This document shows positions 34,726-47,308 of a DNA stretch of 64,000 bases, in pieces (positions within the stretch are counted from its first letter, which is position 1; each line of letters opens with the position of its first letter). Origin of the DNA: Ipomoea triloba (taxonomy: Eukaryota > Streptophyta > Magnoliopsida > Solanales > Convolvulaceae); NCBI RefSeq assembly GCF_003576645.1, contig NC_044916.1, positions 12,053,025 to 12,117,024 on the forward strand, given 5' to 3'. The position numbers and the translations under genes are program-made. The notes under the pieces were generated by a model. That model did not search any database. It was not told the origin of the DNA and saw only the letters and a program-made list of their open reading frames with translations.

Positions 34726-35090
34726 AAACCTCGAACTGAAGAAACGATACAAGCAAAAGACATGAAAACACAATGGGCGAGAGCAAACTGTGAGTACTGA
34801 ATAGTGCTGCTCAAAGACGCGCTGAAGCATAGTTTGGTGAGTTTACGAAAGCAATAGGTTTACAGCAATCTCCCTGAATAAAACCGTAGTCTTTAGGCCG
34901 AGGGTTGGGTCGGGTTGTGGATGAAAAGATGGAGGGAGGGAGGAATTGAAGCAATTTCCATGGAAGAAGCACAGATTAGAGCCCTTTCTCCTCCTCCCAA
35001 GAGTTTGTAGATGGCAGAGATGAATGCAATTCCTTATATCTTCTTGTTACATACCTGGTAATAAAAACACTTGTAATTAAACACATCAAT
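34726..35090 (+). other. 3' UTR of the FLA gene (presumed)
   Basis: Follows the TGA at 34723-34725. AATAAA at 35060-35065 is a plausible poly(A) signal. An A22 run at 35152-35173 lies just beyond. Confidence 0.45.
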
Positions 35091-36770
35091 TTTTTCATTT
35101 GTATTTAAAAGTTAAAAGTCTGTCTTGGCCGACACTTCATTGTATACACTCAAAAAAAAAAAAAAAAAAAAAACCCTTTCTCCTCAATCCTCATCACGGG
35201 TGGTGTATTTTTTAGACTTTTTGTGAGTCCATTTAAGCTTTCTCATAATATTCTTTTTATTTGTATCATTTTTGCTTGTTCTGTAGTGCCTCGGATGGAA
35301 TTGTATACATATTATTTAGTGTTTGGCAGTATTACAATCACGACAATGACGTCTTTGAATTTTTTTTTTAATTTTTATTTTTAGTAATGAGGGAAATAGT
35401 TTTGCTTTTTATTTTTTTTAAGTGACGAATCGAGTATTGGTCATGCTCATTTTTTGTTCATAAATTATTACTGGCGTATTTTTTATCCCTAAATTATATT
35501 GACGTTGTACTTTTAGTCCTTTCGTGTTCACTTTTCGTTCTTGAATTACATTAAAATTGTAAATTTTGTCTTTAATATTTTATTAGTAATGGAAAGAAAA
35601 ATACAACGTCAATAATAAATTAAAGATAAAAAATGAAAATCACTAACATTTAAGATGAATTTTATAATTATTATATAATTTAGGAAAGAAAAATGTAATT
35701 TCTTTTATTTTCTTAATAATAGAAAGATGGGTAATAGGAGTGAGGTAATATGTAATTATTGGGGGTGGGGTCCAAGCCATGGTGTCAAATAAAGAAGAGG
35801 TGGAAGGAGTAAAGTCAATGAACCCTACGTGGCCCACCACAACACTCGCATGTGTATTTTCCAACTAATAATAATAATAATTCATGTGAAGACAGCTCAT
35901 TCCTCTTTCTCTCTGATGTGATGTGATGATCATTAAACAACAAAACAGTGTGCGGACACATTATTCTTCAATCTATGCATCACTGCATAATAAACTAACT
36001 TGGCATGTGTGAATAGTTTAAGGGAAAATGATACAGAATTTATTTATTTATTTATTTTTTATTTTTTATCAAGTATCCTAGTTTCATAGACGGAAGAAAA
36101 AGATGAATAAAAGTTGTTGGAATTCAGTAAAGGGTCAATCCAACATTTTACATCTCTAAAATGTAGCGGTGATATTTAAGGAAATAAAGTTGTGTCTTCG
36201 CTGTGAGTTATAAATTTTGGCGTAGTGATTATCAAATGATTTTAATAAGTGGTAACTTAGCAATGCCATGAGTCCGTGAGGACAATTTTTTTTTTCTTGT
36301 TCGATATTTGTCTAGTGGATGAGAAGTTTCACTTAAAATTTGTTTTCAATGGCAGAGTTAAACTTTATCTCCTTAAGAGTTAGGGGACCAAGAAATAGTT
36401 CGGCAAAGTTGAGAAATATTGTTACACTCAAACAATACCCTACCTCCTACCTCACCATCTTCATCCATGCTTATTGACTACAACCGACATGCATCCCAAA
36501 TAATAAGAAAAATCTTTGGTGTCTTGGACTCTTAGGAGTATATTTTTAGAATATGGAATAAATAAATCTCTTTATTTGTGCCAAGCACCTTGTGCTCAGA
36601 TGGTATGTAGTGACTCATGATAAAATGAAAAATAATAATAATATGTCTACATCAGGGACTAACATTGCCGGTGGTGAAACTCAATCCTTAGCCTTTCTTT
36701 CCAAACTCACAATTTTTGCAACCTTAATAAGGCAATTGCACAATTTTTATTTATTGTTTTTATACGTCTA
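35091..36770. other. Intergenic tract with decayed repeats
   Basis: 35440-35640 shows MITE-like ACTTTTAGTC / ATACAACGTCAATAA words in inverted order. 36115-36247 is a solo TRIM-like LTR (separate entry). 36590-36720 has a SINE-like ACCTTGTGCTCAGATGGTAT start. No gene. Confidence 0.45.
36115..36247 (+). repeat. Solo LTR related to the kinase-intron TRIM
   Basis: Starts TGTTGGAATTCAGTAAAGGG and ends TTTTAATA, sharing GTGATATTTAAGGAAATAAAGTTG-type content (AAGGAAATAAAGTTG then GTCTTC) with 60275-60421. AGTGGTA follows, a weak echo of the primer site that follows the LTR in the intact copy. Confidence 0.5.
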
Positions 36771-36771
36771 A

Positions 36772-36965
36772 CTAGTATTTTCACCCGTGTGATGCACAAA
36801 ATAGATTTATTATAATATTTTAAGAATATTTGGATTGATATAAAATTATATAAATTATATCGAATCTTATACAATGCAATTGAAGAAATGAGTTGGATCG
36901 ATTATGTTTTCTGATGTTATCCTTGATTGAATTCGAGCAAATAATTGCCCAATTAATAGCCAATG
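36772..36965 (-). mobile_element. Helitron 3'-end fragment
   Basis: On minus it ends with a degenerate hairpin (TGTGCATCACACGGG), a short spacer and CTAG (36772-36775) before T. It aligns with 4245-4450 and with the complement of 5440-5615. The 5' end was not located; 38098-38157 resembles 6246-6300, so more of the same element may extend to the LINE at 38159. Confidence 0.55.
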
Positions 36966-38158
36966 TGTAGATGTATGCATCATGTGTTGAAACGTTAGAG
37001 ATTTTATACATTAGTGTTTAGGATTTGTATAAATTGGACAAATTTGCTCGTTCGAGCAACTTAGTTATAGAACTAAATTGCTATCATGATTCATTATATG
37101 GAAGATATATTTTCAATGTAGATATATACCAATTTTGCCATATTTGCATATATAAGGAATAAGTGATAAAACACAGAGACGGTGAATATGAACATTATAT
37201 AAAGAATAAGCTACTCCAGTTACACTCTAATGGTCTTTGCATTACATTTTCTCATAGCTAGCTCGCTTGTTTAAATGAACACCCTCTTATCTAATTAAAT
37301 GACAATTGACCATGCTGATGATCTTTGAAAATATATGTGGAATATTTTGAATTTTATTTTTTGAAAAGAGTATGTTGAATTTTTTTATTTAATAGTTTAG
37401 TTATATTCTTTGCAAAGTAGTATATATATTTAAAAAGAAAAAGATAGATAAACATGCTTATATAATCTAATTATTTATAGCATTGGTATTATTTGGAGTG
37501 GGAACAAAAATAAGTATGGAGTAGTATTTTTCCTAAAAATTACTATGTATCAATGTTGCTAAATTTGATAATTATAGTAACTTTATTCTAAATTTCATCT
37601 ATATTGATAGATTATAGATTATTTTTTTTTACAGCTTTATTCTATCGTGAGTTCAAATAATAATTATTTAATAGTAATTGTAATAGAATATAGTTTACTT
37701 TAGAAGTTATGAGATTTAAACAGGTTTTAAGGAATGCGATTTTCAACAAATAATAAAAAAGAAGAAAATTCTATCAAATTTTAAATTGGAGTTGTTATTA
37801 TATTGACTAATAAAATAATAATTAATAAATAATAAGTTATGAAAATGGATAAGATAATGTGTGCCTAGAGCCGATTAATTCCCTGCAAGTTGAGGTCCAT
37901 ACAGTTGAATATATACAAATGTCTAAAGGACATTACATATGCCCATTCAAATCTAATACGCATACTATTCTAATAATCAAACTAATTGTAATGCAACTAA
38001 TTCGACAATGTGATCTGCCAATCTTGTGACAATGAGGCACGTACCATTGCAAAGACCAAGGGAGTGATTTGTGTTCATTAGGTATTAGTTAATTTTCATA
38101 TAAAATTTTTTGTTACCAATTAAACTTTATTAATTTTTTTACCAATTAATTAATATTC
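36966..38158. other. AT-rich tract, no gene
   Basis: Low-complexity AT-rich sequence; only the Helitron-like block at 38098-38157 is recognisable. Confidence 0.5.
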
Positions 38159-38843
38159 ATATTAGTTTTGGTGGGAAAGTTGAAGAGCAGGTGCGAAATA
38201 GGATTCTTTATTGGGGAAATCATTTTCTGTCTAGAGAAGGCGTGAGGTGTTGCTTAAAACTGTTCTTCAGAGTCTTCCAAATTATGCAATGAATGTCTTC
38301 TTGTTGCCTAAGGGTTTGAGTGATTAGATTGAGAAATTAATGAGTTCTTTCTGGTGGGGTGATGTAGGCCTAGGTAGGGGGATAAGGTGGAGTACTTGGG
38401 CTCATTTGTGTCAACCAAAGAATATTGGGGGTATGGGGTTTCGAAGGGTGAGAGAGATGAATCTTGCAATGCTTGGGAAGTAGGGGTGGAAGTTTATGAC
38501 TTAACCTGGTTCGTTGGTTACTAGAGTGTTCAAAGCCCGATATTTCTCTAAGTGTTCTTTTCTGGAGGCACGAGAGGGAGGGGGGGGGGGGGGGGGGGAT
38601 CAAATCCATCTTATGTGTGGTCTAGTATTCGAGAAGCTCAGGGTTTATTGCGAGAAGATACTAGATGGAGAGTTGAGGATGGGAAGGAGGTGAGAATTTG
38701 GGGAGATCCTTGGTTGCCTGATTTGAATGATCCTTATATCTTTACTCCAAATCTTGGTTATTTTGACAATCATTGTGTTTGGTCTCTATTTCATGCTAAT
38801 ACTACTCGTTAGGATGTAGATTTGATTAGGGATCTGTTTTGTC

Positions 38844-38995
38844 ATTGGGATGTGTCTCTTTTTTGGGATTTTTCGCAAAGGTATCCCTCCAGCCGATAGC
38901 TAGAAGACTAATCCCTCGTCCCAACGGTAAGCACACTAAGTGGTAGGGGACTGGTCAAATGGTTTGCTCCATTCACATGATTGGGATGTGTCTCT
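38844..38995 (-). mobile_element. 5'-truncated SINE inside the LINE
   Basis: Insert 38860-38979 is flanked by ATTGGGATGTGTCTCT at 38844-38859 and 38980-38995 (perfect 16 bp). Its sequence (CTCGTCCCAACGGT, AGCACACTAAGTG, GGGGACTGG, CCATTCACATG) matches 24665-24864 but stops before the B box, so it is 5'-truncated. Removing it restores LINE reading CHWDVSLILSLPTP. Confidence 0.85.
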
Positions 38996-39144
38996 AATTC
39001 TTAGTCTTCCTACACCTGTCTCTAATATAGTTGATGCTTTATTTTGGGGGGGAGGGGAATGCTGGAAATTATACTATTCTTAGTGCTTATAGGTTGGCCA
39101 CCAAAATCTATGTTGATGAGAGGGGATTTGGATGGACAAAAGTG

Positions 39145-39640
39145 GAACACTACATAAAAATCGTGAATCGCGATGGAAACATCGCGACAAAACGTAATCC
39201 GTTGTCAATTCGCGACGATTTTTGTGACGGAACACAAAAATTGCAACGGAAAAGTTAGCGACGAAATCACGACGACAATTATTTTTGTCGTTATATTTCA
39301 TGGCAGAGATATGCAACGGAATATGAGTTACGCGATGAAATATTTGTTTACGCAATGACGACCGAAAGAAATATATCCGTTGCCAAAATTGTGACGAACT
39401 CGTGATGGAATGATTTCCGTCGCCTACTTTGCGACGGAAAATTTTGTTATCATTTTTCGTCGCCATCGCTCGTGACGGATTATTCTTGTCGTGAAATGAA
39501 GTATGACAAGTCTTGACACTACAGAATGAATTTCGTCATAAAAATGTAAAATTCCGTCGCAAAATGCGATTTGGGCCGGAATTTGGCATTTTCGTGACGA
39601 AACTTTTTCGTCGCAAATCATGAATTTTCTTGTAGTGGAA
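39145..39640. mobile_element. Non-autonomous CACTA element, 490 bp
   Basis: Element 39148-39637, ends CACTACATAAAAAT and (complemented) CACTACAAGAAAAT, with GAA repeated on both sides (39145-39147, 39638-39640), the 3-bp duplication typical of CACTA elements. The interior is made of inverted GCGACGGAA / TTCCGTCGC subterminal words. The 128- and 75-codon frames over it are by-products of this repeat and not genes. Excision restores GWTKVWNLNIPRK of the LINE. Confidence 0.88.
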
Positions 39641-40650
39641 TCTAAATATTTCCTCGAAAATTAAGTATTTTTTCTGGACATTGTGTACTAACAGACTGCC
39701 CACTAAAGATGTTTTGCTTATAAAGTAGGTTAGGTGTGATCCTATTTGCCATTTGTGTGGAAATGAGGTTGAATCGGCTGCTCATATCTTTGCAAATTGT
39801 GTCTTTGCTCATGCTTGTTGGCGGATTCTGAGTACTGATTGGGGGCTGGGTTTGGTGGAGTCTATACCTATTTGGGTGCTTGAAATGTAGTCTTCCTTGT
39901 CTTTACAAATGATTCAGAAGGTGGTGGTGGTATGTTGGGCTATTTGGGAGATTAAGAATGATATGGTATGGAATAGAGAGGGTAAGGATTCAGGGTTTTT
40001 AGTGCATCATGCTTTGTTATTTGTTCATGCATGGCAGACTGCTCAGGGAGTGATTTCTGTTCATAATTCTACTTCAGTTAGCCTACTCATACGGTGGCTT
40101 GGTCTCCTCCCCCAAGAAATTATCTCAAAATTAATATTGATACTTCTATGGATTTCGAAAACCAATGTATGGGTTTGGGGTGGGTAATTCGAAATGAGGA
40201 AGGGTTTATGTAAGGGGTAGTCATGCCAAAGGTTCAAGGTCTATACACGATTCGAGAAACTGAAGCAATGGGGGCTCGGGAGGTCTTGAGTTGGATTAAA
40301 AGACAAGGGTGGCAAAGAGTAATAGTGGAAACTGATGCTCAAGTAGTGACTAAAGCTCTGGAGCGAGGTGTGAACTACACTCCTTTTGGTGCCCTCGTGT
40401 CTGATATTCGTACTATCCTGATGCAGCTTGATTCAGTTACTCTTACTTTTGTGTCTTGTAGGTGTAATCGTCCAGCTTATATTTTAGCTAGAAAGTCTCT
40501 TTATAATTCGGACTATGTGTCCTATGTGTTTTTTGATTCTATACCTAGTTGTATTTATGGCTGTTTGAACCTTCTGATTTAATATATTTGGGTTTGTACT
40601 CTCAAAAAAAATATATTTGGGTTTGTTGGTTTTCAAAAAATTAAAAAAAA

Positions 40651-40908
40651 AAATCCCCTCAAGTCAAGGATGAAAATAGCCACTAAGGTAACAATTGAAG
40701 GAGAAAATTAAACATTGCTATGGAAGGAATTCAAGGACTAAAAATGTCATTTTTCCATAAGTTTTATAAAACTTAACAATTTCATCCACTTATGGGTGAA
40801 AAAAAGCCACCAAGATAACATTTGAATGGTGAAAAGTGAGTATGTGAAGAATTCAATGATTGAGTCAACCATTATGAAACAATTTAAGGACCAAAAATAT
40901 CATTTTTC
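40651..40908. repeat. Decayed MULE/MITE-like tract
   Basis: Repeated, partly inverted words (GGACTAAAAATGTCATTTTT, GGACCAAAAATATCATTTTT; TAGCCACTAAGGTAACA, AGCCACCAAGATAACA) indicate an internally duplicated repeat. No gene. Confidence 0.4.
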
Positions 40909-41015
<107 letters not shown>

Positions 41016-41210
41016 GATATGGTTCAAATAAACACTTGAACTATTAAGAAAAGTGAAATTAGGCCATTGATTTTAAAAAATCTCCAATTAGATACCTTAA
41101 TTTAGAAAAAAAAATGTACAATTAATTCATTTTGACTTGTAATTGCATGTAAACTCTAGGATAAAAGTGACTGAAATGTTACATCAATATATTTTGCTTA
41201 CTTAGATGTC

Positions 41211-41249
<39 letters not shown>

Positions 41250-41318
41250 TAACAATAACAATAACAATAACAATAACAATAACAATAACAATAACAATAA
41301 TAATATTATTATTATTAT
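41211..41318. repeat. (AAT)n-(AATAAC)n compound microsatellite
   Basis: AAT units, then about ten AACAAT units, then AAT/ATT. Confidence 0.95.
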
Positions 41319-41497
41319 ATAAAATTAAAATATTTTCTTAAAAAAATTGAAATAGCTCGGTTGGTCACAATGGCAACTCGCTGCCATGGCGGCCAATCTA
41401 TTTTTAATTTTAAAAAATATTTTAATTTTTTTATTAATAATAATAAATACTTTAATAATAATACTATTAAATATAAATATGTGTGAAAAAGGGTTAC

Positions 41498-41637
41498 ACT
41501 TATGTGAGACCGTCTCACGGGTTTCAATCTGTGAAATGAGTTGGATCTTTGATTAATGAGTCAAATTTGACTCATTAATAAAAAAATTTGACCCGTCTCA
41601 CGGATTGAAACCCGTGAGACAGTCTCACACAAGTTTT
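41498..41637. mobile_element. Short hairpin element (GTGAGAC family)
   Basis: The left arm ACTTATGTGAGACCGTCTCA then CGGGTTTCAATC is mirrored by GATTGAAACCCGTGAGACAG then TCTCACACAAGT on the right; the centre is TTAATGAGTCAAATTTGACTC-like and palindromic. Related to 31147-31640. Confidence 0.65.
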
Positions 41638-43643
41638 TGCATGTGAAAAAAGTCTATTTCTTAAGATTTAGGAATAAATAATATCATTTACCACTTAAAT
41701 GGTTATTCTCCCTGCAGAAGAACTATCTTGTTCTCAAAAATGTTACTCCGTATTTCTAAGAATGAAAAACTAAAACAAACCAAGAAATAAGTTTAGTTCC
41801 GAAAATACTGTCCCTGCTAACTTTTTTCATAACCTAATTTTGTTGTTACTTCATTGGCTAAATTGTATTTTTGCAACAAGTAGAGGGATGACCCTTCTCT
41901 CTATATTTTGTCTGTGATGAAATTGTATTTCTTCCCTTTATATTGTTGACAAAACAAGTGGTCCAGCCTCATCAACTATATAAGGGTATAATATTGTAAA
42001 ATTTACTAAAAAACTGATTAGTCTATTATCTAAACAAGTGTTGTATTCATGATCTATCCCAAGGTAAAAACTAAAATTGTTTTATTTGGGATATAGTTCA
42101 ATTAATCGACTAAAAAATAAGTTGATAGCTTTGGTTTGCTAGCAGTCGTAGAGTGTAAAGATCCTTTCTCAAAAAAGAAGAAGAAGAAGAAGAAAAGAGA
42201 TATGGAATGACTTTGTTAGAGTAACCTCAATAGTTCTAATTTTTGCTAAGCCAAGCATGGTTGCAGTAGACGCTAAGCGCTAGTCGAGTGGTAGACTAGC
42301 ACTTAGCGCCTAAGTGGCCTAGGCGGCACCATTGCTGGGTGCAACAATGTGCACACGCACCTAGCTGAAGACCAACTTCCTTTCTTTTTTTCATGCAGTG
42401 GACCCCACAAAACATGGTATTTGCAGGAATAAAAATTGCTCAAAAACCCCATCCCCATTTGTTAAAAAGCCCAACCCAAGTTCTTTCTTTTGCAAAAACC
42501 TCCCAAAATCCACAAACGTGTATGATGTTGCCTGTTAGGGGCGTATAAGCATTTGGAGGCATGTGGACCAGTTGAGGACATATTACAATTTACCTCATCC
42601 ACCAAGCCTCTAAATTGACTAAATGTTATCGTCTAGATAAATTATTACTAATTAAAAATTGAATAAGTATTGGGCGAGAGCATTTCACATTTTCACAGTT
42701 TTATAAGTAGATAGATATATATTACGTTTTAATTAAAAGGTATTAGAGTTGCATATAAGACGATCTCACACCAGACTTATTTAATTAATGCATTAACAAA
42801 ATATTTAATAATTTAACCAAAAAAAATTTAAAAAAAAATGTTGATGAATGACAACACCTAAATTATACAGCTCATAAGTGGTGGAGAAACAGGCGCAACA
42901 ACATTTTCCCCTGCCCTAATTGAAGGCAGGCAGGCAACATGTGATGTCCCTTCATCATACTTTGATCCAATACACAGCATCTGGAAACAAACAAAGACAA
43001 CATAAATTAACTACTTCTGCAAACATATATGCCCACTGTTCCTTTGCATTGATCACATCTTTCACCGCAAATGGAGCGGAATGAGATTACAATATTCTTA
43101 TTTCATTAGTTATCTAAAATCTATTCAATATAGGAGATTCGAACCCATGACCCTGATATTAAATTAAATCATGTGCTACATCCAACTAAAAATCTAAACT
43201 GATAATTGGACTGCATATATTATATTTATGCTCACAGGTATATATACTTGAGGGAGATTTTAAAATGTCATGCACGGCGTTTTAACGTTCATTAACATGT
43301 TGTACTTTATGTTTTGTTTAATTGTACATTATGCTTGAATGAAGTACAACTTTCAAAACACAAAGTACAATCTGCTAAGGAGCGTGAAAGTGTTGTACAC
43401 AACATTTTAAAAGTTTTCATATAGTTGGGGATAAAGTTGTTTCCAAAGGGTGACTAGTTATACAACAATGGTAGAGTTATGGAATGAGATAGTAATACTC
43501 TTATTTGATGAGTGAATTGTCTAGAAATATAGGATAGTGTTTACAAACCGCGTAAAAGATATTTGATACTAGAATAAAAGTTTGTCTTTCTTTAAGGAGC
43601 TCTCCTCCCGTTTGCCTTATTTCTCTCAATGAACAAATTAAAG

Positions 43644-43679
<36 letters not shown>

Positions 43680-44600
43680 TGTAACTCAGGGGTTTTCCAT
43701 CGTTAGACATAGTGACTAATCTCTATACAGAATTGTAGGCATCTTTAATGGGTATGATAGCTGTCTTGGAGATGGCTACTCTATATCCAAAGTTTTGTCT
43801 CCACGGGCTTAACTCACTGGTTTAGTAGGTAATATTGGAGATTATGCTCAAAGTAAGCAGATCCCTTGTGCGCACCGACATTTGACCTTGTTTACTGTGC
43901 CGGTTAGTCACCTAATTTACATCCTCCCAAATGCTCTATCGAGTCAGGGTATGGGAACCTTTGGGGTTGAGGATTCAACCTTATGGGAGCAAATTATTAT
44001 GTGAACCATAACAAAAAGTACATTTTTAATGTATTAAAAGTACAATATCCATATACTGAATGTACAATATACAAAATATTGTACTTATAATATTCAAATA
44101 ATGTACTTTTCCTTAATACAATGTACATTTTTAATATATTAAAAGTACATTATTTGTGTACTTAATGTACATTATTCGATAGTATGGTCCACAGCTCTTT
44201 CGACCTAATGATTGCCTTATGGAGAAGAAGAAAAATTGAACCCTTGACAAATTAGAGGAGTTTGCAGTTACTTGAAAAGTGTCATCTCAAGGCTTTGGGT
44301 AACCGAGATGTATTAATTAAATAAACTATCATAAGCTTAAGTAGTTGTTGGCAAATGTCCAAACAACTTAAACAGCTATTAGCAAATCTTGAAACTCACT
44401 CTCAAGCACAAGCTCACAAAAGCAAACCAATCTGTACTAGATAGGAAGCTAAATTGAATCAATCATATATAAAATCATACAGCTTATGCAAGTCCTAAGT
44501 TTTTGGTGAAGAGCACAACAAAAATCAAAATACAGGACAGAGTAACCACTTCACTTGTGATGATGCTTTTTAGATGTAAATACAAAATAATACCCTATTC
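41638..44600. other. Intergenic tract with repeat fragments
   Basis: 42240-42370 matches the right terminus of the 56955-57385 element (CATGGTTGCAGTAG, CTAGTCGAG(T/C)GGTAGACTAG). 43647-43678 is a T32 run. 43990-44195 is an inverted MITE-like set of AAAAGTACATT / AATGTACTTTT words ending in GGTCCACAGC. No gene supported. Confidence 0.45.
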
Positions 44601-44651
44601 ACAACTCAAATAGTTTCCAAATCATTCAAAAGCCTGTAATGTTTGTGTTCT

Positions 44652-47308
44652 TTAACCTTCAACCGCAACTTGAGCTGGCACCACCACCGGATTCGTCAGA
44701 TGTGAATGTGCAGCAGCAATATTGTCATCCGCGGGACTGTTTTCAGACTTTTCACCCGTCTGCTGTTCGAGTTCATCAGTGTGACTGGCAGGCTCAGTTT
44801 CAGTCTCTCCCGTTTTCTGATCAGGGCTCTTAATTTTGGCCGGTTTAGGTTTTGTTGCAGCAGACTTCTCTTTAGTTTTCGGGACTGCAGGCTGAGATAC
44901 AGTCTCGGTTTGGAGATTTCTTACTGGTTTCGTAGAAGTGGCAGTGCTCTTCTTATCCCCGTTCGATGGCAAAGATTTGGGTGACTTGTCAGGCTCCTTA
45001 GCAACTCTAGGACTAAGGCCCGATCCTCCACTTTCAGAGCTGTTGGTTGTGGATGCAGAGTTTTTGTTCCGACCAAGCTTAGGAGATCTTGGGCGTGTCG
45101 TTGGTATCTGTAAAATTGACAAATTCCTTGGAACATCAAGTTCATGTATAATATATGTATCTGTTCATACATACTTTCGAGCCAACACCCCCACTGGGGA
45201 TCGAACCGGTGACCTCTCACTTGGGAGGGCCACATGCCACTTGACCACAAGGTCTTTGGCAGAAGCCAGGCTTATTAATCAATAGTTCTCTACCAAAGAT
45301 TGGTCGAGAACGAAGCATTCCCATTAAGTCAGAATGCTAGAAACCAATGCCCCTATTACATGTTAAAGATGGCCCGTCTGGAATTCATGACAACACAATA
45401 TCTTACAATGAATTTTGATGTCTCTAAGTCCTCCAATCCATCTGCGCCATTCAAGACAGACTTATTTTTCATATTACAATGTCATAATGGAAGGAAGCAT
45501 TGGAAACACGAATATTTAGGTTCAGCTCCAAATAAAGTATATATATGTAGTGGAGCAACCATATTTATGAGCTTCAATGTAATTATTTAACTTCCATTTC
45601 ATGATTTGTATAAAAAAAATTGAGTCTAAATATCATTTGAAATGCTCTATGCAATAATTCATTGTTACGAAGTGCACTTAGTTAACAGTTCTGTCGTATT
45701 ATCCAATAAATTCTGCGTAAAGAAAAACCAAGTCAAATAAAGCTAATTGGTCATATTAGCTATTAGCTATGTTCAAAGACATTACACATATGTGAGGTGT
45801 AAGGATCATAATTTGCCCAAAATTTTGAAAATTCAACGAGGAATTACGTATATATGCATTACCTTCTTCAGTTCAGCTTTTGGAGCAGGTTCCTTATAAA
45901 AGCTTGGCATAGGTGTAGCTTTAAACGCTAAGCTCTTCCTAAATTGCTTTATCTCGGCTTCTTGGTTTTCCTGCATCGAATCCCAATTCAAGAAGAGTGC
46001 TTAGGTCCAACCAAACTAGACTAAAAATGTCAAGCAAAGAAACGAAAATTAAAAACTATGTCGTGTGAGACCTTGGATTTTGCCTGCAAATTATTCCTTT
46101 CCATTTCCTTTGCCTGAATCTTCTCTTCAAGCTTTGAGAAGAACTGAAAGAATGAGACGGCACATTAACCATTACACGAAAAGCATAATCCTATGGTCGA
46201 AATGGCATTTAGGAATTATAGGTTAGATATCCAACCTCTCTTCGTTTTTCAGCACGCTCTTCCAACCTGAACGAAAATCCAGCGACACTGGTCCTAAGTT
46301 GTCCATGAGGAGTAGCGTTACTGATTACAATTGAAGATATCATAAGCGAAATAATGCAGTATGAACAGGGGAGGGTTAATCAGAACAGGACGATAATAAA
46401 TTGTTAATTCTAAGAGAAGAACGGTACGATGAAGTAGTTGACTGCACATCCTCATTCTCCTTAATAGGTTTTATATTTTCGTCAGTTGATCTGCAAAATA
46501 AATTGTATAGTCAACAAGAATTTTTCATCAAAGACTAACAGCAAACTTTACTAGAGAAGAAAAACGTCTAATATTATCACTTACCCTTCACATGTGTTCT
46601 TACTCTCAGTTTCATTAGCAGAAATAGTGTTCCCGGACTGATCACAAAAATAAGCCTTATAAGAGATGTTTTAGAAATAAGAAGGGAATTGCAAAAGGAT
46701 ATGAGCTCGAGGCCTACATTAACCGTTGATTCGTGAACACTTGATGCAGCTGGTAAAGTTTTTCTTCTGTTGGTTGTTCCTCCAACATTGATGTTAGCAC
46801 TCTTCAAAACACCACCCGAGGCACGCCTTCCAGCCGGGCTCGAATGGGGAACCGGTTTTTCTGTGGCATTCGAAAATGACCCCTTGGCACTCAATTTCTT
46901 TGGATACACATCGATGCTTTTCCTCATCACATCCGAACTAACGCCTTTTGCAGGGAACGAGAGACTCTGAGTCAGGCTTGTCGTCCTTTTCGCACGAGCC
47001 ATTGCAGCCGATCCTCTCGAGCTCGCCTGATCCTTCTTCTGTCTACTACCCTTCGAAGCAGCAACAGCAGCAGTAGTAGTAGAGGACACTTTACTTTGAG
47101 TTGATGCTTTACTTTTCGAAACATTCCCAGACGATTCGGTTTTCACTAGAGATACTTTAGGTGCTTCATTAACCACAATCTCATCCCCAACAACTTCACT
47201 TTCACTAGCTTTCTCACCCAAAATTCCCTCTTTCTCCACACCCACATTTTCATTCTCAATAACAGGATCCATTTCCTCTTTCACCACAACCACCATTTCT
47301 GAGGCCAT
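44652..47308 (-). CDS. WVD2-like protein with TPX2 domain (microtubule-associated)
   Basis: Seven coding exons on minus: 47308-46718, 46637-46585, 46490-46428, 46320-46236, 46143-46072, 45970-45863, 45107-44652, all GT-AG with matching phases, giving 475 aa. Residues 1-197 are low-complexity, Ser/Lys-rich. About 250-335 form the TPX2/KLEEK region: [58 protein letters not shown] and the hallmark [13 protein letters not shown]. The tail is Ser/Lys/Pro/Glu-rich. Family role: binding and bundling of cortical microtubules in directional cell growth. AG lies immediately before the ATG, and a 5' UTR exon with a donor near 47786 is likely. Intron 45108-45862 holds a SINE-like repeat. I cannot assign a WDL number. 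Confidence 0.92.
45165..45262 (-). repeat. SINE-like element in a WVD2-like intron
   Basis: Read on minus: GACCTTGTGGTCAAGTGGCA (A-box-like), then GGTCACCGGTTCGATCCCC with a good pol III B box, then GGGGGTGTTGGCTCG. It lies in the same orientation as the gene. No target duplication seen. Best-preserved B box of family 2 in the window. Confidence 0.6.

Larger units (their letters stand above)
38159..40650 (+). mobile_element. LINE remnant carrying a SINE and a CACTA insertion
   Basis: 5'-truncated. In order: the end of the reverse transcriptase (KVEEQVRNRILYW, LSREGV; about 38170-38260), the RT-to-zinc linker (SNPSYVWSSIREAQGLLRED, WGDPWLPDL; 38600-38730), the zinc-binding domain (IFFGHCVLTDCP after splicing out the CACTA; CHLCGNE, AHIFANC; 39640-39800) and the RNase H-like domain (40140-40540: ETEAMGAREVLSWI, VETDAQVVTKAL, RCNRPAYILAR). 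Many frameshifts and stops. Ends in an A-rich tail (40637-40651). A G19 run at 38580-38598 falls at a conserved Gly-Ser position. Confidence 0.8.

Noticed and set aside
39080..39466. 128-codon minus-strand frame
   Set aside because: Lies inside the CACTA element and follows its GCGACGG repeat words; no protein similarity.
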